From contig DASXTB010000350.1 of NCBI GenBank assembly GCA_036505615.1, positions 1-33,983 of the forward strand: a stretch of DNA of 33,983 nucleotides, written 5' to 3'. Origin of the DNA: DASXTB01 sp036505615 (GTDB lineage Bacteria > Acidobacteriota > UBA6911 > JACQSX01). The notes beneath the pieces are model-generated. The model saw only the letters and a program-made list of their open reading frames with translations. It was not told the DNA's origin and ran no database searches. Made by a program: the position numbers and the translations under genes. The first letter of the stretch is position 1. The number at the start of each line of letters is the position of its first letter. Of this stretch, positions 9,101-15,155 are shown piece after piece.

Positions 9101-9748
9101 AACATTTACAACCTGAAGGCCGACTACGCAGTTACGCAATACCACGTGCCGCACGATCTGAAGTTGACCTGGATTTACGACCTTCCGGTCGGGCCGCAAG
9201 GTAGGTGGTTAAGAGAAGGGTGGGCGGGCAGGATCCTTGGCGGCTGGACGATGAGCGCCATCCACAGATACACATCCGGGTCTCCTTTGTCCATTGGCGT
9301 CGGCGGCTTGGACGGGACGGCGCTCTTCAACAGCGGTTTCCGCGCCGATGTATTATTGCCCGCGGATCAACAAAGGGTCGGCGACAAGCCGAGCAACTCG
9401 ACGCTCGATCCCGTCAACGGCACGCCCTACTTGAACCCAAAGGCCTTCGGAATCCCGCCGCACACAAGCAGTAATGTTCCATTGCGCCTGGGAAATGCGC
9501 CAAGATATCTGCCGAATTTACGAGGCTTCGCAGGCCTGAGCGAGGACTTTTCGCTGGTGAAGAAGACAGGGTTAAAATTCCGCGAGCAGGCGAATTTAGA
9601 GTTTCGCCTCGATGCCACCAACCTATTTAACCGAGTTCAGTTCAACGGTCCCAGCACAGATGTGACCGATCCCAGTTCTTTCGGGAGGATCTTCGGCAAG
9701 GGAGGCGGCCCGCGGAATATTCAGTTAGGTCTGCGCTTCAGCTTCTGA
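6161..9748 (+). CDS. TonB-dependent receptor-like outer-membrane protein, Oar type (paralogue B)
   Basis: This 1195-residue protein matches paralogue A along its whole length: signal peptide (1-25), regulatory-like domain (GVVTDTTGAVVPGVEV, about 28-110), plug-like region, and a barrel ending in LRFSF. AAGGAGG precedes the ATG. It carries a short insertion near residues 293-302 (TIPKVYDGKDRTHFF against KNRTHFF in A). The cysteine pairs C427-C428 and C723xxC726 are kept, but the two C-terminal pairs of A are both Gly-Gly here (1048-1049 and 1181-1182). The substrate is unknown; the paralogues may differ in ligand or in extracellular loop bracing. This gene may have its own promoter because the 398-base gap contains a repeat element. 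Confidence 0.9.
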   Translation: MKVSSLFRFLIASGCVLALSLTISAQSGRGTITGVVTDTTGAVVPGVEVKIIDKTTGVSTTAISTDAGAYRAPYVPPGTYRITASLPGFKTAVADNIEVGVAQTVTVDFKLEVGEVSEQVTVSAKTPLLEASTPEIGTNATEKEVHTWPILVGDGTRQLQSFIFRAMPGTEGGEFAGTINGGQSYSHEILIDGISLGRYDLNGGSNNEFTPTMDAVSEFKLQTGALSAQYGNTQTALTNFGLKSGTNDYHGTVFWFHRDQSLNANSWTNNRFGNPKSPFRDNNFGGTFGGPITIPKVYDGKDRTHFFYSYEGERFHSETTSGFESLPVAPFRKGDFSLLLDPNFTKDSKSGTVVGTDKLGRPVVFGQIYNPFSARQLPDGSWIQDPFPGNIIPQNLFSQVTQRVLKEDVPLPQLFQFRRNHPKVSGCCPTLNIDNYSFKLDHVVSANHKVAGSYVYNDRYRLRFGGGGTPQISGVKIPGPFMAGDKTQSTPGWLGRFSEDWTISTSLLNHFAFGYNRFRNKNVSNSFLTGRDFAQELGLKNVGGATFPQMRMQGFATTLTGGFPTFGHQGTGNNPNGSTIIENDLTWIHGNQSFRFGFEHRRYYINNSSRSTPGRYDFHNENTALSGFGTQTGFAYASFLLGVVRSASVGYVFANFGDRSRVTGFYVQDDWKFRPNLTINLGLRWDIPTPFTEVADRMSSLDPAKPNPGADGFRGALAFLGKCSGCTGGHSFADTYWKQVGPRIGFAWANDRRSIVVRGGYGINFSPPIMDGFSFPYTAGFNGSSPVIARTGRFREDPSYIWDNPYKPFTQVLPNTDPAQRNGTDIGYYVPTTNKYPYVQNWNIGVQHELPWQTKLEINYVGNKGTRLNEVQYLGAINQVDPQFLSLGDALLDPIEKHPEIKKPYPSFSGTVAQALRPFPQFQGISTHRLNGGWSTYHALQVTGTKRTAHGLSFLAAYTFSKSLATSDTAGPGNYYDYGQNIYNLKADYAVTQYHVPHDLKLTWIYDLPVGPQGRWLREGWAGRILGGWTMSAIHRYTSGSPLSIGVGGLDGTALFNSGFRADVLLPADQQRVGDKPSNSTLDPVNGTPYLNPKAFGIPPHTSSNVPLRLGNAPRYLPNLRGFAGLSEDFSLVKKTGLKFREQANLEFRLDATNLFNRVQFNGPSTDVTDPSSFGRIFGKGGGPRNIQLGLRFSF

Positions 9749-9769
9749 GGTCTACCCAGAATCGCTGTA

Positions 9770-9791
9770 GGGGCGCACGGCCGTGCGCCCC
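9770..9791. repeat. Perfect GC-rich palindrome after the receptor gene
   Basis: A 22-bp perfect palindrome centred on GGCC (GGGGCGCAC then GTGCGCCCC) sits 22 bases after the stop codon of paralogue B. It has no following T-run, so it is not a classical rho-independent terminator. It could still block 3' decay, or be a dispersed repeat. Confidence 0.75.
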
Positions 9792-9828
9792 GCGCCGCTT
9801 CCAGCAGCCTCTGGATTTTGGACACTTG

Positions 9829-9884
9829 CCGGGTGGTAGAGACGCGGGATGCCGCGTCGGACGTGGCCGCGACATGTCGCGGCC
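9829..9884. repeat. Dispersed repeat with ACATGT-centred palindrome (copy 1)
   Basis: The stretch starts with GGACACTTG, continues with GTAGAGACGCGGGATGCCGC and ends in the 20-bp perfect palindrome at 9865-9884 centred on ACATGT. A second copy with the same order of blocks lies at 22198-22256, next to the transposase element. The remaining gap to 9961 shows nothing recognisable. Confidence 0.75.
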
Positions 9885-9961
9885 CCATGGCCGCCGCCTA
9901 CAACTTTCTTTTCATCTCCCATCTTTTTCGGGTTGTTGCCGATGTAGTCGCGAATTTCATT

Positions 9962-10381
9962 TCATCTCGAAATTTTTGTCTCCATGCCACAGGCCCGGGC
10001 GGCGATGGATAACTGGCGATCGTGAGTTAAGAAAGTCAGCTTATCGCCGTTATCTTCCATCCATAGAAGGGCGGTGGCGAGATGGATCGCGTCTAGCGTG
10101 GCGACCGATGTTGGAAAAGGAGATGAAGCCCTCTGGAGCACTGGGGATTGAATTGGAATCTCCTCCAAGCTAAGAGCCAGAGTCCGCAACAAGGCTGCCA
10201 GATCGGCCAGTTCGACATCAGACAGCCTGCCTGAGATGCGCAGGCGATCCAATGTTCGAAGTGCTTCCACTCGCATCAGTTCGCTGGTCACCGCCAGATC
10301 CCATTCTACCCATCTTTGGATAGCTCCTGCCTGTCCGAGCATCCTGCGCAGCACAATCGACGTGTCGACATAGACTTTCAT
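9962..10381 (-). CDS. vapC: PIN-domain toxin (VapC family ribonuclease)
   Basis: This 139-residue protein has the acidic residues of a PIN-domain endoribonuclease: D6 in VYVDTS, E39 in RVEALRTL, D97 in TLDAIHLATAL and D119 in THDRQL. VapC toxins cut tRNA or rRNA when the antitoxin is lost. The ATG at 10381 (MKVYVDTS) is preferred; a TTG one codon earlier is possible. GGAG lies about 11 bases upstream. It is 57 bases downstream of a Phd/YefM-like antitoxin on the same strand, the normal antitoxin-first order, so the two form a toxin-antitoxin operon. The RNA target cannot be read from sequence. Confidence 0.85.
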   Translation of the reverse strand: MKVYVDTSIVLRRMLGQAGAIQRWVEWDLAVTSELMRVEALRTLDRLRISGRLSDVELADLAALLRTLALSLEEIPIQSPVLQRASSPFPTSVATLDAIHLATALLWMEDNGDKLTFLTHDRQLSIAARACGMETKISR

Positions 10382-10438
10382 CAAACGCGGTGCTCCAGCA
10401 GATGCGTTCTGCGCGCCTTCGCGGTGAGTTTCAGCATC

Positions 10439-10708
10439 CTAGAACCGATCACGCCGCACCCACTTGAGCGCCTCTTCCAGATCCTTTCTTTTTATCTTTT
10501 TCGGTTTGAAAAACGGCAGCCGGTCTATGTCCCTTAGAGAGCGGGCAGGGCGAATCGTCAACAGACGTTTGCGCGGCGCGCTATATGGCAAGAGTCGAGC
10601 AATGGGAGTTTCTCGATCTTTGACTATAATCTCTTGGCCTTGCCGCACTTGCCGAAGGTACTCGCTCAATTTACTCTTGAATTCAGCAATTTTCACTTCA
10701 GTCTTCAC
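10439..10708 (-). CDS. Type II antitoxin, Phd/YefM-like (VapB partner)
   Basis: This 89-residue protein starts with KIAEFKSKLSEYLRQVRQG followed by IIVKDRETPIARL, the typical Phd/YefM fold that dimerises and binds its own operator. The basic, extended C-terminus (from about 45) would wrap the toxin. In-frame translation must begin at a GTG (10708); an ATG two bases upstream is out of frame and hits TGA at once. No Shine-Dalgarno is seen, and the promoter lies so close that the message may be leaderless. It neutralises the PIN toxin encoded downstream. Confidence 0.8.
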   Translation of the reverse strand: MKTEVKIAEFKSKLSEYLRQVRQGQEIIVKDRETPIARLLPYSAPRKRLLTIRPARSLRDIDRLPFFKPKKIKRKDLEEALKWVRRDRF

Positions 10709-10715
10709 ATGACCA

Positions 10716-10745
10716 ATTATGACTAGATCTATCCTGTTTCGTCAA
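10716..10745 (-). promoter_or_regulatory. Promoter of the toxin-antitoxin operon
   Basis: On the minus strand TTGACG (10740-10745), an 18-base spacer and CATAAT (10716-10721) form a good sigma-70 type promoter. The -10 box ends only seven bases before the GTG start, so transcription should begin at or next to it. Autorepression by the antitoxin dimer at this site is expected from the family but not shown. Confidence 0.6.
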
Positions 10746-10877
10746 GGATAAGCGAACAAACCAAAACCCCAAAACTCGGCCGACCCTTTTGGCAAGAGAC
10801 GCGGAATATTCAGAGCCGCCGGAAGGTACCGCTTTCTGATAAACTACATATTATTTATAGGAAGCCTTGCTTTTGAA

Positions 10878-12944
10878 ATGCGCAGAGACAATCGCTTCTC
10901 GGGAACCCTGGCACTCCTTTCCCTTTCCCTTATGCTTTCCGCCTGCTCCGGGGCATCCAATCCCGCCGCGCAAAGTCGATCTAGATCGCATCGAGATAGC
11001 AACGTTTTATTGATTACCATCGACACGCTGCGCGCCGATTACCTTTCCTGCTACGGAAGCAAGAAAGTTTCCACTCCCAACATCGACACGCTCGCAGCGC
11101 GCGGGGTGCGCTTCGCAAAGGCATTGGCGCAAGTTCCGCTCACTTCGCCCTCACATGCGTCGATTCTGACCGGCACTTATCCGCAGGTGCACAAGGTTCG
11201 CGACATTGGCGGGTTTGTTCTCGACACGGGCGTGCCTACGATCGCTACCGTGACTCACGATGCCGGCTTTGAAACGGCCGCCTTCGTGGGGGCCGCCGTC
11301 CTCAACCGTCATTACGGCATGGACCGGGGATTCACCAGCTATGTCGACGACATGAACGAGCAGAGACCTGATGAGAGGTTGCCTGGTGTGGTGGCGGAAA
11401 TCCGCGGCAACGTCGTCACGCGGCGCGCGCTTGACTGGCTGCAGAGCCAGCTTCCACGGGGAGTAGGAATCCAGCCAGGGAAGAATTTTTTCCTATGGGT
11501 GCATTATTACGATCCTCACTTTCCCTACGACCCTCCCGAGCCCTACCACGCACGCTACGCAAAGGATCTGTACGCGGGCGAGGTGGCGTTTACCGACGCC
11601 GAGGTTGGTCAAGTATTGACATGGCTCGCCCAGCATGGCCTCCGGGATAGAACGCTCGTGGTGCTCGTCGCCGACCACGGGGAGAGTCTCGGGGAGCATG
11701 GCGAGAACACGCACGGTGTGTTTCTGTACGATTCGACAATGCATGTTCCGCTGATTGTGGCGGGACCGGGAGCGCCGGCAGGCCGCGTAGTAACGCAGCA
11801 AGTACGGTCTATCGATATCATGCCGACGATTGCCGATTTCCTGGGGATCCCTTCCGGCGGCCGGGCGCAGGGAGTCAGTTTGATGCCGGCTATTGCGGAG
11901 GGGAAGCTGGTGCGCAGCAATTACTCTTTCATGGAAACTCTGTATCCGAAGACTCATCTAGGCTGGTCAGAACTTCGCGGCATGCGCACCGACGAGTGGA
12001 AAGTAATCATTGCGCCAAAACCGGAACTGTACAGGCTCTCGGCCGATCCGAGCGAGAATCGAAACGTAGTCATCCAAAATCCCGCCGTTGCCGATCAATT
12101 GCAAAAGAAAATATGGGAGATCGCCGGCCCGCCGGGCCGCGTAGAAAGAGTCGAGATTCAACCCGTTGACGAACAGACACGGCAGCAATTACAGTCGCTC
12201 GGCTACGTAAGCGCAGGGGCCCGGCGAGAGCTGCGCATCGACATGTCCGGACCTGATCCCAAGGACCGCGTTGCTGTGCTTCAGGGCATGGACCGGGCCG
12301 CCGAGATGATGAATCACGACCGGTTCGCGGCTGCTGTTCCACTACTTGAGAATCTGGCGCGGCAAGACCCGGCAAATCCGCTTATTTATCAAGATCTCGG
12401 GCTTTGCCTGCAGCGTCTAAAGCAGTTCCAGCGCGCGCTGCAGGTGTACCAGCGGGCCGTAGAGAATAAAGCGGAGACAGATCGAACCTACGCCGAGATG
12501 GGGGGCATCTATGTTCGGCTGGGCGACTTAAATCGAGCGGCGCAGGCCTTGGAGCAGTCTGTAAAGATCAACAACACCGACTTGCAGGCCTTCGAAAATC
12601 TGGCTCATACCTATCTGCAACTGGGACGCGTTGAAGATTCTGAACGCGCTCTCTCTTCCATCCTGGCTCAGAACAAGCGCCGCGGGTCGGCCTATAATCT
12701 CTTCGGCATTCTGGAAATTCAGCGCAATCGACCGGAAGTAGCCCGAGGCTACTTTGAAAAAGCCGTTGAATGCAATCCTAACCTGGCCGAGCCTTACATG
12801 AATCTGGGATTGCTGGCGCAGAACGCAGGGCAGACCGAGCTGGCGAAGAGCTATTACACAAAGTTCCTGGAAAAAGCCAACCCGACAACGCATCGCGAGA
12901 TCATTCCCAAAGTCAAAGCCGCGCTGGCGGAGTTAGATCGGTAG
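10878..12944 (+). CDS. Sulfatase-fold lipoprotein with C-terminal TPR repeats
   Basis: This 688-residue protein is a predicted lipoprotein: signal peptide and lipobox LSAC with C23 as the lipidated residue. Residues 42-400 have the alkaline-phosphatase-superfamily sulfatase fold: metal-site D49 in ITIDTLRAD and D266-H267 in VLVADHGES. The activation site reads T-S-P-S-H (T89-H93) where true sulfatases have C/S-x-P-x-R. Formylglycine modification is therefore unlikely, and a Thr nucleophile acting on a phospho- or sulfo-ester is plausible. About 455-688 are TPR repeats for protein binding. The start has a poor Shine-Dalgarno (AGGA about 15 bases upstream) but the signal peptide supports it. 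A second TPR protein follows at 13425. The substrate is unknown. Confidence 0.85.
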   Translation: MRRDNRFSGTLALLSLSLMLSACSGASNPAAQSRSRSHRDSNVLLITIDTLRADYLSCYGSKKVSTPNIDTLAARGVRFAKALAQVPLTSPSHASILTGTYPQVHKVRDIGGFVLDTGVPTIATVTHDAGFETAAFVGAAVLNRHYGMDRGFTSYVDDMNEQRPDERLPGVVAEIRGNVVTRRALDWLQSQLPRGVGIQPGKNFFLWVHYYDPHFPYDPPEPYHARYAKDLYAGEVAFTDAEVGQVLTWLAQHGLRDRTLVVLVADHGESLGEHGENTHGVFLYDSTMHVPLIVAGPGAPAGRVVTQQVRSIDIMPTIADFLGIPSGGRAQGVSLMPAIAEGKLVRSNYSFMETLYPKTHLGWSELRGMRTDEWKVIIAPKPELYRLSADPSENRNVVIQNPAVADQLQKKIWEIAGPPGRVERVEIQPVDEQTRQQLQSLGYVSAGARRELRIDMSGPDPKDRVAVLQGMDRAAEMMNHDRFAAAVPLLENLARQDPANPLIYQDLGLCLQRLKQFQRALQVYQRAVENKAETDRTYAEMGGIYVRLGDLNRAAQALEQSVKINNTDLQAFENLAHTYLQLGRVEDSERALSSILAQNKRRGSAYNLFGILEIQRNRPEVARGYFEKAVECNPNLAEPYMNLGLLAQNAGQTELAKSYYTKFLEKANPTTHREIIPKVKAALAELDR

Positions 12945-12952
12945 GGACGGTC

Positions 12953-13057
12953 CGGGGAGCGGGAGAGTGCGTGAGTAGGAGAGCGGGGGAGTGGGAGCGG
13001 GAGAGTGGGAGAGTGGGAGAGTGGGGGAGTGGGTGAGCGGGCGAGTGAGAGAACGGG
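12953..13057. repeat. Purine-rich tandem repeat (GGGAGAGT units)
   Basis: About 105 bases of degenerate 8-base units such as GGGAGAGT, with almost all purines on the plus strand apart from the regular T. It begins a few bases after the stop codon of the sulfatase-TPR gene. Such tracts can form unusual DNA structure and vary in copy number; no gene lies in it. Confidence 0.8.
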
Positions 13058-13113
13058 TGTAGACACGCATCACCACAGGGCGCAAGCAGAGCCGCGACCG
13101 GAAGGGCCCGGCA

Positions 13114-13304
13114 GGATCCGAGCGCGAGCGTCAGCGAGTGTGGGGATATACTTAGTTTATCTGCACCCATGTCAAAGGACCTGCGAGTTTCAGCTGCGTT
13201 ACAATAATACGTCGGCTACACTTTCGCTTTGCATATTTTCGATAGAGATTGGGTGCAATGACTCATATTTATCTCCACACTCGCTGACGCTCGCGCTCGG
13301 ATTT
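13114..13304. repeat. 191-bp palindromic element, relative of 5775-6004
   Basis: Inverted ends at about 13116-13148 and 13272-13304 share ATCCGAGCGCGAGCGTCAGC followed by GAGTGTGG. The same core forms the ends of the 230-bp element at 5775-6004, but the centres differ. The middle contains no gene. Bases 13305-13400 hold nothing I recognise. Confidence 0.8.
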
Positions 13305-13407
13305 TTGCCGCTGCGCCCCGCTCCACTGAAAACCGTGCACCTCGTCGCCCGCATGGCTATCTCACCGACAAACCAATTTGGCCAGACCAGCCAATTCTCA
13401 GACAAAG

Positions 13408-13413
13408 TATAAT
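13408..13413 (+). promoter_or_regulatory. Consensus -10 box of the exported TPR gene
   Basis: A perfect TATAAT lies 11 bases before the ATG at 13425, so transcription would start about five bases ahead of the start codon. No Shine-Dalgarno would then fit in the leader. No strong -35 box is seen at the right distance. Confidence 0.4.
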
Positions 13414-13424
13414 CCTCTCTGATA

Positions 13425-14504
13425 ATGCCGATGCATCTTCTGAATCCGCATTCCGCATTCCGCATTCCCCAATTATCTTGGTGTCTTGGTGTCTTGGTGG
13501 TGAGCGCTCTTGTGGTGCCTTTGCGCGCGCAGGTTCCACCCGACGTCCAGACACTGATCCGCCAGGCCCAACAGGACCGAGATCAGCGGAAACTTGCCGA
13601 GGCCGAGACTGAGCTAAAACAGGCGCTCCAGCTCGATGAGAGAAACAAGCTGGCGCGCGAGGCGCTCGTGGATGTCCTAATGCGCCAGGGGCGATGGAAT
13701 GAAGCCGTCTCGAACGTTCAGCTGCTGCGGCTGTATTTTCCCCAGAATGGCGACGTTGCATTTTTGGCGGCGGCCGTCGCGTTCCGCACCGGCCAGTTTC
13801 CGCTGGCCAGCAAATTGGCTGCTGAGTGCTTGTCGCGCGGAGATCATCGGGCGGAAGTTTACAAGATACTCGCCCTGAGCCGATTCATGCTCAACGATTA
13901 TGAAGGCTTCAAAATCAATATTTCTGCCCTGCTTGCGCGCAATCCCGATGATGCCGACGCTCATTATCACCTGGGGAGGTACAATTACGAGGTCAAGAAC
14001 TATGTCGAGGGGATCAACGCCTTCAAAAAGACCGTGCAACTGGATCCAGACTACTTCAAGGCTTATTACTTCATGGCCCTCTGTCTGCAGGCCGGCGGAG
14101 ATCCGGATGAGAGTAAGAAGAATTTCCGAAAGGCCATCGAGATCATCGAGCGAAAGAAGATAGCTTATGGCTGGCCGTTCGCAGACCTGGGAGAGCTGCT
14201 TGTCGGCGAGGGGCGATATGAAGATGGCCTAGGCTGGTTGTATCGCGGTATCCGAAACGATTCCGGCCTTCCTTATACGCATTTCAAATACGCCAGTGCA
14301 CTTCTGAAAAAGGAAGAATCAAGCGAGATTGAGGGCGAATTGCAGTCGGCCATCCGGCTGGATCCAAACTACGCTGAGGCCTACTACCTGCTGGGCCGCT
14401 ACTACAACAAGATCAACGATCGCGAAAAAGCCCAGGCCGCCTTCGCAAAGTTTGACCAGTTGAAAAAGAATCCCCAGCCGTCTCCGTTTGGGGTACGGCG
14501 GTGA
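13425..14504 (+). CDS. Exported TPR-repeat protein
   Basis: This 359-residue protein is made of tetratricopeptide repeats from about residue 40 onward, for example DADAHYHLGRYNYEVKNY then DPDYFKAYYFMALCLQ, and PNYAEAYYLLGRYYNKIND near the end. TPR arrays act as protein-binding scaffolds; no enzyme domain is present. Residues 20-36 are hydrophobic and end in LRAQ, so it is probably exported. The ATG at 13425 gives a complete signal peptide; a second ATG two codons later is equally possible. There is no Shine-Dalgarno, but TATAAT just upstream suggests a near-leaderless message. The signal-peptide codons coincide with low-complexity repeats of intergenic type (13446-13500). It may work with the TPR lipoprotein encoded upstream. 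Confidence 0.8.
   Translation: MPMHLLNPHSAFRIPQLSWCLGVLVVSALVVPLRAQVPPDVQTLIRQAQQDRDQRKLAEAETELKQALQLDERNKLAREALVDVLMRQGRWNEAVSNVQLLRLYFPQNGDVAFLAAAVAFRTGQFPLASKLAAECLSRGDHRAEVYKILALSRFMLNDYEGFKINISALLARNPDDADAHYHLGRYNYEVKNYVEGINAFKKTVQLDPDYFKAYYFMALCLQAGGDPDESKKNFRKAIEIIERKKIAYGWPFADLGELLVGEGRYEDGLGWLYRGIRNDSGLPYTHFKYASALLKKEESSEIEGELQSAIRLDPNYAEAYYLLGRYYNKINDREKAQAAFAKFDQLKKNPQPSPFGVRR
13446..13500 (+). repeat. Two low-complexity repeats inside the signal-peptide codons
   Basis: Bases 13446-13468 repeat the 8-mer CCGCATTC almost three times, and 13476-13500 repeat TCTTGGTG three times. Similar text (GTGTCCTTTGTGTCCTTGG, 19769-19787) occurs in a non-coding gap elsewhere in this window. Here it encodes residues about 8-25 of the TPR protein. 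Confidence 0.65.
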
Positions 14505-14507
14505 AAG

Positions 14508-14546
14508 GCAGTTGCTAGTTGCTAGTTGCCAGTTGCCAGTTGCCGG
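14508..14546. repeat. Heptamer array AGTTGC(C/T), left flank of the S23 gene
   Basis: Five 7-base units (AGTTGCT, AGTTGCT, AGTTGCC, AGTTGCC, AGTTGCC) begin four bases after the stop codon of the TPR gene. An inverted, longer and more degenerate array lies at 15055-15152 on the far side of the four-helix-bundle gene. Confidence 0.85.
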
Positions 14547-14594
14547 TTCTGGATTTTTTAGCTTTTGTTTCGTTGATGGTTCGCCGGTTCCCGT

Positions 14595-14951
14595 TCAGCG
14601 TATGATGGACGCCATGAGGCCATTAATTACCCGCCCTACTTCAGCAATCCGCTGTAGCAAATGAGTTCCCTGGTTGCAACTTAGATAACCAAGGTTAACA
14701 CTTATTAGAATTTGAGTTTCCAGCTCATGCGACGAGCCCCTGGCTTGCCCTAGAAACTGGTGAAATTCACGGGCCGTCCGGCGGCCCTGGCCTTCGGCTA
14801 TATTGCTCGGTATCGAGACCGCAGCCCGACGAAGTTGGCTTGTTAGACCATAAATCTCTTCTCTTGGAAAAGTGCGTGTAGATTGGTAAATCTCTGTCAC
14901 CAACTCCATTCCCCGCTTCCATGCGATCAGATCTTTGTAGCATCGACCCAT
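14595..14951 (-). CDS. Four-helix-bundle protein (S23 / 23S rRNA intervening-sequence protein family)
   Basis: This 118-residue protein has the family pattern: YKDLIAWKRGMELV at the start, FPREEIYGLTSQLRRAAVSI in the middle, then SNIAEGQGRR and a long C-terminal helix pair. Family members are encoded inside intervening sequences of 23S rRNA genes or as stand-alone genes, and the diversity-generating-retroelement protein Avd shares the fold. They are thought to bind nucleic acid, but their role is not established. The ATG at 14951 is chosen because GAGAGG lies about eight bases upstream; the frame stays open to 15128, where it would only translate repeat DNA. Inverted heptamer arrays flank it, and it fills the gap between two unrelated genes, suggesting a mobile cassette. 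Confidence 0.85.
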   Translation of the reverse strand: MGRCYKDLIAWKRGMELVTEIYQSTRTFPREEIYGLTSQLRRAAVSIPSNIAEGQGRRTAREFHQFLGQARGSSHELETQILISVNLGYLSCNQGTHLLQRIAEVGRVINGLMASIIR

Positions 14952-15054
14952 TGTTTTGTCCTCTCTATGCCATTCCAATGCGGCTCTGGTTACATAACTG
15001 GCCTCCGGCAATATTTGCGAAGGAAAATTGAAAAAAACCGATATACGACCTAGG

Positions 15055-15152
15055 AGTTGGAAACTAGAAACTGTGAACTGGGCAACTAGCAACCGGCAAC
15101 GGACCTGGAAACTAGCCGCAACTGGCAACTAGCAACTGGAAACTGGCAACTG
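15055..15152. repeat. Heptamer array (inverted), right flank of the S23 gene
   Basis: Units such as GGCAACT, AGCAACT and GAAACTG follow each other, the reverse complement of the AGTTGCC type seen at 14508-14546. The array stops three bases before the end of the oxidoreductase gene at 15156. Two or three other short words interrupt it, so it is older or more degenerate than the left array. Confidence 0.8.
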
Positions 15153-15155
15153 CGC

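Noticed and set aside
9770..9791. Rho-independent terminator after receptor paralogue B
   Set aside because: A perfect stem, but no T-run follows on either side; kept only as a palindrome.
12854..13170. Ser/Pro/Leu-His rich open frames over the purine tract
   Set aside because: Codons are imposed by the 8-base repeat on the opposite strand; no start signal or domain.
14508..14546. CRISPR-like or direct-repeat attachment site
   Set aside because: Seven-base units with no spacers; a plain tandem array paired with an inverted array across the S23 gene.
14952..15128. Upstream extension of the S23 gene
   Set aside because: It translates the heptamer array, while the ATG at 14951 has a good ribosome-binding site and begins the conserved domain.
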